A stretch of 64,000 nucleotides of DNA from Gammaproteobacteria bacterium (GTDB lineage: Bacteria; Pseudomonadota; Gammaproteobacteria; Burkholderiales; Gallionellaceae): contig JAHJBC010000006.1 of the NCBI GenBank assembly GCA_018813765.1, positions 248,001 to 312,000 on the forward strand, read 5' to 3'. Shown piece after piece: positions 50,237 to 59,445 of this stretch. The number at the start of each line of letters is the position of its first letter. Within the stretch, counting starts at the first letter, position 1. The notes under the pieces were generated by a model. The model saw nothing but the letters and a program-made list of their open reading frames with translations. It was not told the origin of the DNA and ran no database searches. Both the position numbers and the translations under genes were made by a program.

Positions 50237-51241
50237 ATGATTCTAGTTACCGGAGGAACGGGCTATATTGGCTCGCATACTGTTGTCGAATTGATGCAGG
50301 CCGGATTTGAGGTGTTGGTCCTTGATAATTTCTGCAACAGCAAGGCCTCGGTACTTGACCGTATCGAACGCATCGTTGGGCGTCGCCCGCACTTTGTCGA
50401 AGCAGATGTGCGTAACCGGGATGCAATGCGTGCATTGTTTGCAGACTATCATTTCAATGCCGTGATTCACTTCGCCGGACTGAAGGCAGTGGGTGAGTCG
50501 GTGGAGCAGCCTTTGCGCTATTACGATAACAACATATCCGGTAGCCTGGTCTTGTTCGAAACCATGGCTGAGGCTGGCGTGAAAACGCTGGTATTTTCAT
50601 CCTCGGCTACGGTGTATGGCGATCCTCACACGGTACCTATCCGTGAGGATTTCCCGCTTTCGGCAACCAATCCGTACGGGCGCTCCAAATTGATCGTAGA
50701 GGAAATGTTGAGGGATGTTGCGCATGCGGATGCTTCTTGGAGCATAGCGTTGCTGCGATATTTCAATCCAGTGGGCGCTCATGAATCTGGCTTGATCGGA
50801 GAAGATCCCCATGGGATACCCAATAACTTGATGCCTTACATTACGAAAGTGGCGGTGGGAGCGCTGCCCGAACTGTCTGTTTTTGGTGGTGATTATCCAA
50901 CCCATGATGGAACAGGAGTGCGCGATTACATTCATGTGGTGGATCTGGCACGCGGGCATCTGGCGGCTCTAAATGCATTGGCCCAATCTTCAGGGGTGAT
51001 GACAACCAACCTTGGGACCGGGAAGGGTTACAGCGTTCTTGACATGATCAAGGCATTCGAAGCGGCGAGCGGGAATAAAGTCCCCTATCGAATTGTCGGT
51101 CGTCGACCTGGCGACATTGCTGCCTGCTATGCCGACCCCTCTTTTGCAAAGGCAGTGCTGGGTTGGCAAGCGCAATATGGAATCGATGAAATGTGTCGCG
51201 ATGCATGGCGGTGGCAATCCATGTCGTTTGCAACAACTTGA
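50237..51241 (+). CDS. galE: UDP-glucose 4-epimerase
   Basis: [53 protein letters not shown]. Confidence 0.94.
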   Translation: MILVTGGTGYIGSHTVVELMQAGFEVLVLDNFCNSKASVLDRIERIVGRRPHFVEADVRNRDAMRALFADYHFNAVIHFAGLKAVGESVEQPLRYYDNNISGSLVLFETMAEAGVKTLVFSSSATVYGDPHTVPIREDFPLSATNPYGRSKLIVEEMLRDVAHADASWSIALLRYFNPVGAHESGLIGEDPHGIPNNLMPYITKVAVGALPELSVFGGDYPTHDGTGVRDYIHVVDLARGHLAALNALAQSSGVMTTNLGTGKGYSVLDMIKAFEAASGNKVPYRIVGRRPGDIAACYADPSFAKAVLGWQAQYGIDEMCRDAWRWQSMSFATT

Positions 51242-51564
51242 ATAAAAACACAAGTTGCAGTGATGCCGGGGTGATCCCCTTCCTCTAACCGGGGGCTTAT
51301 GAAGCCCCACGCCTGATTCCAGTCGAGAATTAGTCACGCCATCGTCAGTCAGCGTCAAATTACCGTCAATATTTTGCTATGATCCCGCCTCGCTTTCCTG
51401 TCGTGGGGAATGCAGATCAAACTTATATATATTAATTATGTGGTTACGGCGCAATTATACAATCGGTCCGATTCTTGCTTAACCTTTGTTGATTCAGGGA
51501 AAACGAATTTTTATTCTTCGGTTCAATAACTCGACAAAGGTAAGAAATTACCTATCAAAACACC

Positions 51565-52293
51565 ATGATGAATAACTTGATAATTGCTAGTGCGCATAGG
51601 GATCGAATCACTAAATGGCGTCAGGGATTGGACGGCTTGGTCACGGCCACTCTGTTGAATGACCGACTGGCTTCTCTGGGGAGCGAGGTTGCCAAGCTTG
51701 ATCCGGAGGTGTTGTTGCTGGATTTCGATCTGCTGGGTTCAAATGGTATGGTGACTTTGCACAGCATCTGTGCCGAAACCAGGACGGTAGTCATCGGTGG
51801 CGACATCCCTGAAAGCGTGGAATGGGAACTGGTAAAGGCTGGGGTTAGGGGCTATTGTCGAGGCGATTCTGGCCCGGTAATGTTGAAACAAGTTGTCGAA
51901 TCTGTGCATCGGGGCGAACTGTGGATACGACGCAAGCTTACTTGCAGGCTGATAGACGAGTTGGGTAAATCAACCGCAAAGAACAAGGCTTACCAGACCT
52001 CTTTGGGGTTGCTGAACAAGCTGACCATGCGCGAATTCGATATTGCAGTACGAGTCGGCAATGGCGAAAGCAACAAGCAGATCGCCAATTCCTGCGGTAT
52101 TACCGAGCGTACAGTGAAAGCGCACCTGACTGAAGTCTTCATTAAGTTGGGGGTAACGGACCGGCTCAATCTGGCTCTGGTTCTGGCGGCGGATGGGAGG
52201 AATCCCGAGTTGGAGAATTCGGACAATCTGCTTGTTTCCAAAGCAAGGCGGGAGCTGAATCAGCCCTTGATCATGGGGCAGTTGAACCAATAA
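51565..52293 (+). CDS. LuxR/NarL-type response regulator
   Basis: Receiver with VLLLDFDLLGSNG; HTH LTMREFDIAVRVGNGESNKQIANSCGITERTVKAHLTEVFIKLGVTDR. Confidence 0.88.
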   Translation: MMNNLIIASAHRDRITKWRQGLDGLVTATLLNDRLASLGSEVAKLDPEVLLLDFDLLGSNGMVTLHSICAETRTVVIGGDIPESVEWELVKAGVRGYCRGDSGPVMLKQVVESVHRGELWIRRKLTCRLIDELGKSTAKNKAYQTSLGLLNKLTMREFDIAVRVGNGESNKQIANSCGITERTVKAHLTEVFIKLGVTDRLNLALVLAADGRNPELENSDNLLVSKARRELNQPLIMGQLNQ

Positions 52294-52472
52294 GGCGAAT
52301 TAAAGAATCGCCAAGCCGTATCGAGCCCTTAAGGTTGGGCTTCGTTGTTGTGATGTACTTAGGTACAGTAGCTCTTGTTGTTGATTTGAATACAATCCAT
52401 AAGCATGCACGGGCAATAACTCCAGACATGCGAATTAAATATATATAAGCAGTTCCTTAGGAGGAGCTATAA

Positions 52473-52997
52473 ATGCAGTCAATAACCGTCGCGATCGCAG
52501 ACGTAGATTGTGGTCGCCGTGCAAAATATGAGAGATTGTTGTTGGGGGAAGATGGCATCAAGTTACTTTCGAATGTGGAAGTAAATGATGGTGGCAAGGA
52601 GGGACTTGAGTCCGGAATTGCACGATCCAGACAAAACCTTGGCGGATTGAAGTATGAAATCGAGGTCGACAGAATAAAACGCCTCAATCCGGTGGTAACA
52701 CTGGTCAAGGTGGATATGGACGTTGACGAGGATCAGGCTTTGTTTTTATCCTTGCGTAGCGAGTGTCCGGAAGCCAGAATCGTACTGTTGGCTGATGATG
52801 CAATTCAGGAAAGCAGAATTATTCAGGCATTGGAAATTGGCGCACGTGGATACCTGAAGAACGAAGCTGTAGAGCATAATCTGACAAGGGCTGTCCATGC
52901 TGTTGGTCGCGGCGAAGCTTGGGTTCCACGCAAGATGCTTGGCCGTATTCTGGATCGCATGTTGAACAAGCGGGAAGCATACCGTCTGGCAAATTAG
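52473..52997 (+). CDS. receiver-domain-like protein lacking HTH
   Basis: VAIADVDCGRRAKYERLLLGEDGIKLL ... ARIVLLADDAIQESRIIQALEIGARGYLKNEAVEHNLTRAVHAVGRGEAWVPRKMLGRIL. Confidence 0.72.
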   Translation: MQSITVAIADVDCGRRAKYERLLLGEDGIKLLSNVEVNDGGKEGLESGIARSRQNLGGLKYEIEVDRIKRLNPVVTLVKVDMDVDEDQALFLSLRSECPEARIVLLADDAIQESRIIQALEIGARGYLKNEAVEHNLTRAVHAVGRGEAWVPRKMLGRILDRMLNKREAYRLAN

Positions 52998-53050
52998 CGG
53001 CAAAGAAGTACCTTCTGCCGGAACTGGTACGTTTGAACTGATTATGCGAT

Positions 53051-53077
53051 ATGTGCCCAATAGGGGCACATTTTTTT
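53051..53077 (+). terminator. rho-independent terminator
   Basis: atgtgcccaataggggcacattttttt: TGTGCCC/GGGCACA stem plus T7. Confidence 0.85.
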
Positions 53078-53155
53078 ATTTTCAAGAGTGACGTTGCTGG
53101 TGCCGGACGCTCAACATGAGCAGCTTGTTCGGCGTTATGCGCGTGAAAGGGCCTC

Positions 53156-54130
53156 ATGTTCAATAATGATGTACTCAAACTGGATGCCGCTGCAGAAGTG
53201 GATCGTATTGCGGCAGCGCTTCGCGAGCAGGTTCTCGGTCAACTGCGCCGCCGCGGAGCCGTTGTGGGCATCTCGGGAGGAATCGACAGTTCGGTTGTTG
53301 CTGCACTCTGTGTGCGAGCGTTTGGCAAGGAGAAGGTGCTGGGCCTGTTCATGCCTGAGCACCATTCCTCGGACGATGCCCTCATGCTTGGACAGATGCT
53401 TACCGGACATTTTGGAATCGAGGCAATTATCGAAGATATTGCACCGGCTCTCGAAGGGGTTGGTTGCTACCGTCGCCAGATCGAAGCTATCCGTACTATC
53501 GTTCCCGAGTACGATGACAATTGGAAGTGCAAGCTGGTGTTGCCGTCTATCCTGGAGGGGGAGCGACTGAATGTCACGCGGCTCACTGTGCAGAGTCCTG
53601 CCGGTGAAGTGAATACTGTAAGGCTCTCGTTGAGCGCGTATCTGCAAATTGTGGCGGCGACGAACTACAAACAGCGCGTGCGCAAGATGACGGAGTATTA
53701 CCATGCCGACCGTCTGAACTTTGCCGTTGCGGGCACGCCCAACCGGCTTGAGTATGACCAGGGATTTTTTGTGAAGCAGGGCGATGGCGCCGCCGATTTC
53801 AAGCCCATTGCGCATCTCTACAAGACGCAGGTCTATCAACTGGCGGAATATCTGGGCGTCCCGGAAGAGATTCGCCGCCGTCCCCCGACCACCGATACCT
53901 TCTCCATGCCGCAGACGCAGGAAGAGTTCTACTTTGCGTTGCCCTACGACCGCATGGACCTTTGCCTCTATGCGGTAAACAACGGGGTTTCTGCTGAAGA
54001 GGCTGCGCCAGTGGTTGGGCTGACCCCTGCACAAGTGGAACGAGTATTCAAGGATATCGAAGCAAAACGTCGCGCCACCCGCTATCTGCATATGCGTCCT
54101 TTGCTTGTTGATCCAGTTCCGGAAGTCTGA
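53156..54130 (+). CDS. NH3-dependent NAD(+) synthase-like (NadE family)
   Basis: VVGISGGIDSSVVAALCVRAFG; AGTPNRLEYDQGFFVKQGDGAADFKPIAHLYKTQVYQLAEYLGVP; no glutaminase domain. Confidence 0.9.
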   Translation: MFNNDVLKLDAAAEVDRIAAALREQVLGQLRRRGAVVGISGGIDSSVVAALCVRAFGKEKVLGLFMPEHHSSDDALMLGQMLTGHFGIEAIIEDIAPALEGVGCYRRQIEAIRTIVPEYDDNWKCKLVLPSILEGERLNVTRLTVQSPAGEVNTVRLSLSAYLQIVAATNYKQRVRKMTEYYHADRLNFAVAGTPNRLEYDQGFFVKQGDGAADFKPIAHLYKTQVYQLAEYLGVPEEIRRRPPTTDTFSMPQTQEEFYFALPYDRMDLCLYAVNNGVSAEEAAPVVGLTPAQVERVFKDIEAKRRATRYLHMRPLLVDPVPEV

Positions 54131-54136
54131 CGACAC

Positions 54137-56152
54137 ATGTGCGGTATTGCCGGAATCGTCAGCCTCAGTTCCAAGGCAGCCCCCCCCAATCGCGAAGCCT
54201 TGGTTCGCATGGCCAGCACGCTTTCTCATCGCGGTCCGGATGAGTTTGGTGTGTACCGTGATGATCATGCGGGGTTGGCACATTCGCGTTTATCCATCAT
54301 CGATCTTTCTACCGGTCAGCAGCCCATGGCTGATGAAAACGGGACGTCATGGATCGTTTTCAACGGTGAGGTATTTAATTATGTAGAACTGCGCGAGGAA
54401 CTTGTCGCACTCGGTCACCGATTCCGCACCAGTAGCGATACCGAGGTCATCCTGCATGCCTACCGTGCCTGGGGTGACGCCGCCTTCGAGCGCATGAACG
54501 GGCAGTGGGCCGTGGCGATCTGGGATTCCGTAGCGCAGCGCCTCGTTCTTTCCCGGGACAGGGTGGGCATATGCCCGCTGCATATTTGCGAGTATGCGGG
54601 CCACCTGTATTTCGCCAGCGAAGTCAAAGCCATCTTCGCGGCAAATGCAGACATTCCAAGAGCCTTTGATCCGGTTGGACTCTCCCAGACCTTCACCTTC
54701 TGGACCATCGTTCCGCCGCAAGGCGTATTTCAAGGCGTGACCGAAATTGAACCGGGGCACGTCCGTACTTATGAAAACGGTACCGTCCGCGACCGCGCCT
54801 ATTGGACTCCAGCCTATCCTGTCGCAGGTAACAGGCACAGCAAGTTCCAGGGATCGCTTGAGGATGCGGTCGTCGAAGTGCGCAAAGCACTGGAGAATGC
54901 GACTTCGCTGCGCATGCTTCGCGCCGATGTGCCGGTCGGCAGTTATCTTTCCGGTGGACTGGACAGTTCGCTGGTTGCCGCGATGGGGCGGCGCTTTGCG
55001 GGCAACCGTTTTCAGACATTTTCGCTGAGATTCGAAGATGCAGAATACGATGAAACCGAGTACCAGCGCCTGATGGTGAACGGGCTGGGGAGCGAGCATC
55101 ACGAAGTTGTCGTTTCGCGCAGCGACATTGCGAATGTGTTTCCCGAAGTGATCTACCATACCGAGAGGCCGATCCTGCGAACCGCACCGGCTCCGCTATT
55201 CCTGCTTTCAAAGCTGGTCCGCAACCACGGTGTCAAGGTCGTGCTGACGGGAGAGGGGGCGGATGAGATGTTTGCAGGTTACGACATCTTCAGGGAAGGC
55301 AAAGTGCGCCGATTCTGGGGACGCCAGCCCGCATCCGAGTGGCGCCCGCGGCTTCTGGAGCGGCTTTACCCCTATCTCGCGCGCTCTCCGGTTTCGCAAC
55401 AGGCGATGGCGAGACAATTTTTCGGGCGCAATATTGCGGCTCATCGCTCGCCGGGTTTTGCACACGACACGCGCTGGCATACCACGAGCGCGCTCAAACG
55501 GCTTTTATCTAGGGATATGCAAGCGTCTATTGCCGGTCGCGATGTCATCGGCGACCTGCTTGGAAACCTCCATCCCGATTTTGCTCAATGGACCTCGCTG
55601 GCGCAGGATCAGCATCTGGAGATACGCACTTTGTTATCAGGATACTTGCTTTCCTCGCAAGGAGACCGGATGCTGCTGGGCAATTCAGTCGAAGGGAGGT
55701 TTCCCTTCCTCGACAAGGATGTCATCGCCCTGGCGGATTCGCTCCCGGCGTCATATAAACTGCGGGCGCTGGACGAAAAGCACGTGGTGAAACGTGCAGC
55801 TGCCGATGTCGTCCCGCACGAAATCATATCGCGAAAAAAACAACCCTATCGCGCGCCCGATGCGCTTTCATTTGTGACGGATGATGCGCCGGAATATATC
55901 GACGAGGTGCTTTCCGAATCAGCACTGAGCGAAGCCAATGTTTTTGACCCACAAGCCGTGGTTCAACTGCTGCGCAAATGCCGCGCCCGTGGCAAGGATG
56001 GGCAATTCTCGAACACGGACAACATGGCGCTGGTGGGAGTTCTTTCCACGCAACTTCTGCACCGGCAGTTCATCGCAAGCCGTCCGCAAGGAAGTGATTC
56101 CATAGAAGTTCTTACCGATATAGACCGCTCATCTACCGCAAGGAAAACCTGA
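54137..56152 (+). CDS. asnB: asparagine synthase (glutamine-hydrolysing) family amidotransferase
   Basis: MCGIAGIVSL (Ntn Cys2); PVGSYLSGGLDSSLVAAM; VLTGEGADEMFAGYDIFREGKVRRFW. Confidence 0.93.
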   Translation: MCGIAGIVSLSSKAAPPNREALVRMASTLSHRGPDEFGVYRDDHAGLAHSRLSIIDLSTGQQPMADENGTSWIVFNGEVFNYVELREELVALGHRFRTSSDTEVILHAYRAWGDAAFERMNGQWAVAIWDSVAQRLVLSRDRVGICPLHICEYAGHLYFASEVKAIFAANADIPRAFDPVGLSQTFTFWTIVPPQGVFQGVTEIEPGHVRTYENGTVRDRAYWTPAYPVAGNRHSKFQGSLEDAVVEVRKALENATSLRMLRADVPVGSYLSGGLDSSLVAAMGRRFAGNRFQTFSLRFEDAEYDETEYQRLMVNGLGSEHHEVVVSRSDIANVFPEVIYHTERPILRTAPAPLFLLSKLVRNHGVKVVLTGEGADEMFAGYDIFREGKVRRFWGRQPASEWRPRLLERLYPYLARSPVSQQAMARQFFGRNIAAHRSPGFAHDTRWHTTSALKRLLSRDMQASIAGRDVIGDLLGNLHPDFAQWTSLAQDQHLEIRTLLSGYLLSSQGDRMLLGNSVEGRFPFLDKDVIALADSLPASYKLRALDEKHVVKRAAADVVPHEIISRKKQPYRAPDALSFVTDDAPEYIDEVLSESALSEANVFDPQAVVQLLRKCRARGKDGQFSNTDNMALVGVLSTQLLHRQFIASRPQGSDSIEVLTDIDRSSTARKT

Positions 56153-56153
56153 G

Positions 56154-57719
56154 ATGCAGATAACACACGGACCTGTGCCGCTATTGCACGACTATCTTAT
56201 CCAGGCCGCCCGCGAACTGAGCGACAAGATCGCCCTTGTTTGCATGAAACAACGTATATCTTATGGCGAACTTGATGCCCGCTCGAATGCGCTTGCGAAC
56301 AGCTTGGTGTCGGGCGGTGTAAAGCGCGGTGACAGGGTGGTGATCTTTGCCGACAATACCGTTGAAACGGTCGTTTCCTTCTGGGCCGTGCTTAAAGCGA
56401 ATGCAGTCGTGTCCATCGTCAACCCCCTGACCAAGAGTGACAAGCTCAGCTATCTGTTGGGAGACTGTCGCCCGACGGCGTTTATCACGGATGCGCATAT
56501 ACATTCCGTGTTTGCCGAGCCCACGCAGGCCTGTTCACATCTGCGCTGTATGATCGTTTCCGGAATTATTGATGATGCAATACTGGCCGCGCTTCCGCAT
56601 GCCATTCGCTGGGATGACGCCCTTGCCTCGGGTGATCGGTCAGCTCCGCCAGCACGTAGCTGCATTGATATTGATTTGGCTGCGATCGTCTACACATCGG
56701 GCTCGACCGGCGATCCCAAAGGCGTGATGCTTACACATCGCAACATGCTCACCGCATGCACCTCGATCTCCTCGTATCTCGAGTTGCAGGAAGACGAAGT
56801 AATTCTTGGGGTGCTGCCGCTGGCGTTCGACTACGGGCTGTACCAAATGATTATGGCGTTCCGTACCGGGGCACGCCTGGTTCTGGAACGTTCGTTCACA
56901 TTCCCCGCCCAGATACTGAACCTGATGGTGGCGGAAGGTGTAACCGGGTTTCCCGGAGTGCCGACCATCTTTTCGATTCTGGCGGAACTCAAATCGCTCA
57001 AGGATTATGACCTCTCGAAGATCCGTTATGTGACCAATACTGCCGCGGCATTGCCGGTCAAGCACATACTTATGCTCAAGGATATCTTCCCGGGGGCGCG
57101 GATCTATTCGATGTACGGACTTACCGAATGCAAGCGCTGTACCTACCTTCCGCCCAAGGATATCGAGCGCAAGCCTTCCAGCGTAGGTATCGCCATTCCG
57201 AATACCGAGATGTGGATCGTGGACGAGGAAGGCAACAAGCTTGGCCCTGACACAGTCGGCCAACTCGTTATTCGCGGAGCCACAGTCATGAAGGGTTATT
57301 GGGAAAAGCCGGAGTCCACGGCCAAAAAACTCAAACCGGGACCGCTACCGGGTGAGCAGGTGTTGTACACGGGCGATTATTGCAAGATGGATGAAGAGGG
57401 ATACCTCTATTTTGTTGGTCGCATGGACGACATCATCAAGTCGCGCGGCGAAAAAGTGGCACCGAAAGAGGTGGAAAACATGCTCATGAATATCCCGGGG
57501 GTAAAGGAAGCTGCCGTTATTGGCGTGCCGGACGACATCCTGGGGCAGGCGGTCAAAGCATTCATCGTATTTGAAGAGGGAGTGACAATGCCTGAGAAAC
57601 AATTGCAGAAGGAGTGTCAGGGGCGGCTCGAAAACTTCATGGTTCCGAAATATATCGTGTCAGTGCCAAGTTTGCCCAAGACAGATACCGGCAAGATCAA
57701 GAAAACGGGGTTGTCATGA
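56154..57719 (+). CDS. AMP-binding acyl-CoA/acyl-ACP ligase
   Basis: AIVYTSGSTGDPKGVMLTHRNM; YSMYGLTECKRCTYLPP; GRMDDIIKSRGEKVAPKEVE; PKTDTGKIKK. Confidence 0.93.
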   Translation: MQITHGPVPLLHDYLIQAARELSDKIALVCMKQRISYGELDARSNALANSLVSGGVKRGDRVVIFADNTVETVVSFWAVLKANAVVSIVNPLTKSDKLSYLLGDCRPTAFITDAHIHSVFAEPTQACSHLRCMIVSGIIDDAILAALPHAIRWDDALASGDRSAPPARSCIDIDLAAIVYTSGSTGDPKGVMLTHRNMLTACTSISSYLELQEDEVILGVLPLAFDYGLYQMIMAFRTGARLVLERSFTFPAQILNLMVAEGVTGFPGVPTIFSILAELKSLKDYDLSKIRYVTNTAAALPVKHILMLKDIFPGARIYSMYGLTECKRCTYLPPKDIERKPSSVGIAIPNTEMWIVDEEGNKLGPDTVGQLVIRGATVMKGYWEKPESTAKKLKPGPLPGEQVLYTGDYCKMDEEGYLYFVGRMDDIIKSRGEKVAPKEVENMLMNIPGVKEAAVIGVPDDILGQAVKAFIVFEEGVTMPEKQLQKECQGRLENFMVPKYIVSVPSLPKTDTGKIKKTGLS

Positions 57720-58555
57720 ATGCGCTTCTGGATGAAGTCGCCGATATTCTCGGGCGCGGCGGTATCGCCGTTGCAGCCAATGAGGCAGCGCTTATCGTGC
57801 AATCTGCGTATGCGACAGCGTCATCTGACTACAAGGAAACTGCACGAGATATGGCGGTACGCCGAGCCACTGGTGTGCCACTGGCCTATGTGACCGGACA
57901 TATAGTATTCATGGGGGTCGACCTCATTGCCGCCGAAGGCGCTCTCGTCCCTCGGGTGGAGACCGAGCTTCTCGGTTACGTTGCACTCGATGTGTTGCGC
58001 TCTTCCGACTTGGCTACACCGCTGGTAATCGATATGTGTTGCGGATCCGGAAATCTTGCCTGTGCCATTGCTCACTATCATCCGGATGCGCGAGTGTGGG
58101 CGAGCGATCTAACCGATAACTGTGTCGAGATTGCACAGCGAAACGTAGCTCATGTGGGCGTTTCTGACCGTGTCGTTGTTGTCCAAGGCGATCTGTTCGC
58201 CGGTCTTGAGGGACTCGGTCTTGAGGGGGCAATCGATATCATCGTCTGCGGTCCTCCATTCATCTCACAGACAAAACTGGCAACCGATAGTGCGTGGTTG
58301 CTCGAACATGAACCAAGGGAAGCCTTTGATGGAGGGCCTTACGGACTCAGCATTCAACAGCGCATAGTCAAGGAGGCACTCCCATTTCTGAAGCCGGGGG
58401 GCATGCTGCTTTTCGAGACCGGACTTGGGCAGGAACGTCCGGCCAAGATGATCTTTGAACGGGCAAAGGCATACGAAGATATCAGGCAGATTGCGGATGC
58501 CATCGGCGAAGTGCGAGTCATAACAGCACGCAAGCGCCATGAAAGTTCACTGTAA
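57716..58555 (+). CDS. PrmC/HemK-like methyltransferase paralogue with GPPF motif
   Basis: [33 protein letters not shown] overlap with ligase stop. Confidence 0.85.
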   Translation: MNALLDEVADILGRGGIAVAANEAALIVQSAYATASSDYKETARDMAVRRATGVPLAYVTGHIVFMGVDLIAAEGALVPRVETELLGYVALDVLRSSDLATPLVIDMCCGSGNLACAIAHYHPDARVWASDLTDNCVEIAQRNVAHVGVSDRVVVVQGDLFAGLEGLGLEGAIDIIVCGPPFISQTKLATDSAWLLEHEPREAFDGGPYGLSIQQRIVKEALPFLKPGGMLLFETGLGQERPAKMIFERAKAYEDIRQIADAIGEVRVITARKRHESSL

Positions 58556-58614
58556 GAATGGTTACGTCAAGGGTATGGAACGTAAGCGGCGAAACAGAAT
58601 AGGGCGGGATTATT

Positions 58615-59445
58615 ATGAATTCATTGTTGATTGAAATATCTACCACTCTGGATGGCGCTGGCATTTCTCAAGCGTCGCGCGAAGCAGACCGTATCGTACA
58701 GGCTGCAAAAGTTGCAGCTCCTGCCGATCATGAAGATGTTGCACGTGCCATGGCGCAGCGCCGTGTTGCAGGGGTGCCGCTTGCATACGTGATTGGACAT
58801 GAAACGTTCATGGGGGTCGATCTGGTTGTCGGGGAAGGCGCACTCGCACCCAGGGAAGAAACCGAGCTTCTCGGATATACCGCACTCGAAGCGATTCGGG
58901 CGTCAGGCGCCGATTCGCCGAAAATCATCGACATGTGCTGCGGCTCGGGCAATCTTGCTTGTGCCATTGCTCACCATTTTCCAACAGCCAAGGTGTGGGC
59001 GAGCGATCTGACTGATGGTTGTGTCAGTGTCGCTCGGCGCAATGTAATGCATGTGGGCGTTTCTGATCGTGTTGTTGTCGCACAAGGCGATCTATTTGCG
59101 GGGCTGGCCGACTTCGGCCTTGAAGGGGCTGTCGATGTCGTTGTATGCAACCCCCCCTACATTTCGCAAGGCAAACTCGCGACTGATCGCGCTGTGCTGC
59201 TGGAGCATGAACCGCGCGAAGCCTTTGATGGCGGCCCTTATGGACTCAGTATCCAGCAGCGCGTAGTCAAGGAGGCACTGCCGTTTCTACGTCCCGGTGG
59301 TACGTTGCTCTTTGAGATCGGCCTTGGGCAGGAGCGCCAGGTCAAGATGCTCTTTGATCGAGTGAAAGAGTATGAAGATATCCGGCTGATTGCAAACGCC
59401 GCTGGCGAAGTGCGTGTCGTGTCGGGACGCAAGCGGGGGAATTAA
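58615..59445 (+). CDS. PrmC/HemK-like methyltransferase paralogue with canonical NPPY motif
   Basis: [32 protein letters not shown]; strongly similar to 57716..58555. Confidence 0.88.
   Translation: MNSLLIEISTTLDGAGISQASREADRIVQAAKVAAPADHEDVARAMAQRRVAGVPLAYVIGHETFMGVDLVVGEGALAPREETELLGYTALEAIRASGADSPKIIDMCCGSGNLACAIAHHFPTAKVWASDLTDGCVSVARRNVMHVGVSDRVVVAQGDLFAGLADFGLEGAVDVVVCNPPYISQGKLATDRAVLLEHEPREAFDGGPYGLSIQQRVVKEALPFLRPGGTLLFEIGLGQERQVKMLFDRVKEYEDIRLIANAAGEVRVVSGRKRGN

Noticed and set aside
53156-54130. Toxin-antitoxin or phage-defence interpretation of the NadE/AsnB/ligase/MTase genes
   Set aside because: All carry biosynthetic enzyme motifs; no nuclease, TIR, NADase or helicase domains seen; location beside an EPS locus favours biosynthesis
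53135-55211. Minus-strand ORFs 53135..54283 and 54347..55159 opposite NadE/AsnB
   Set aside because: Shadow ORFs opposite genes with clear catalytic motifs
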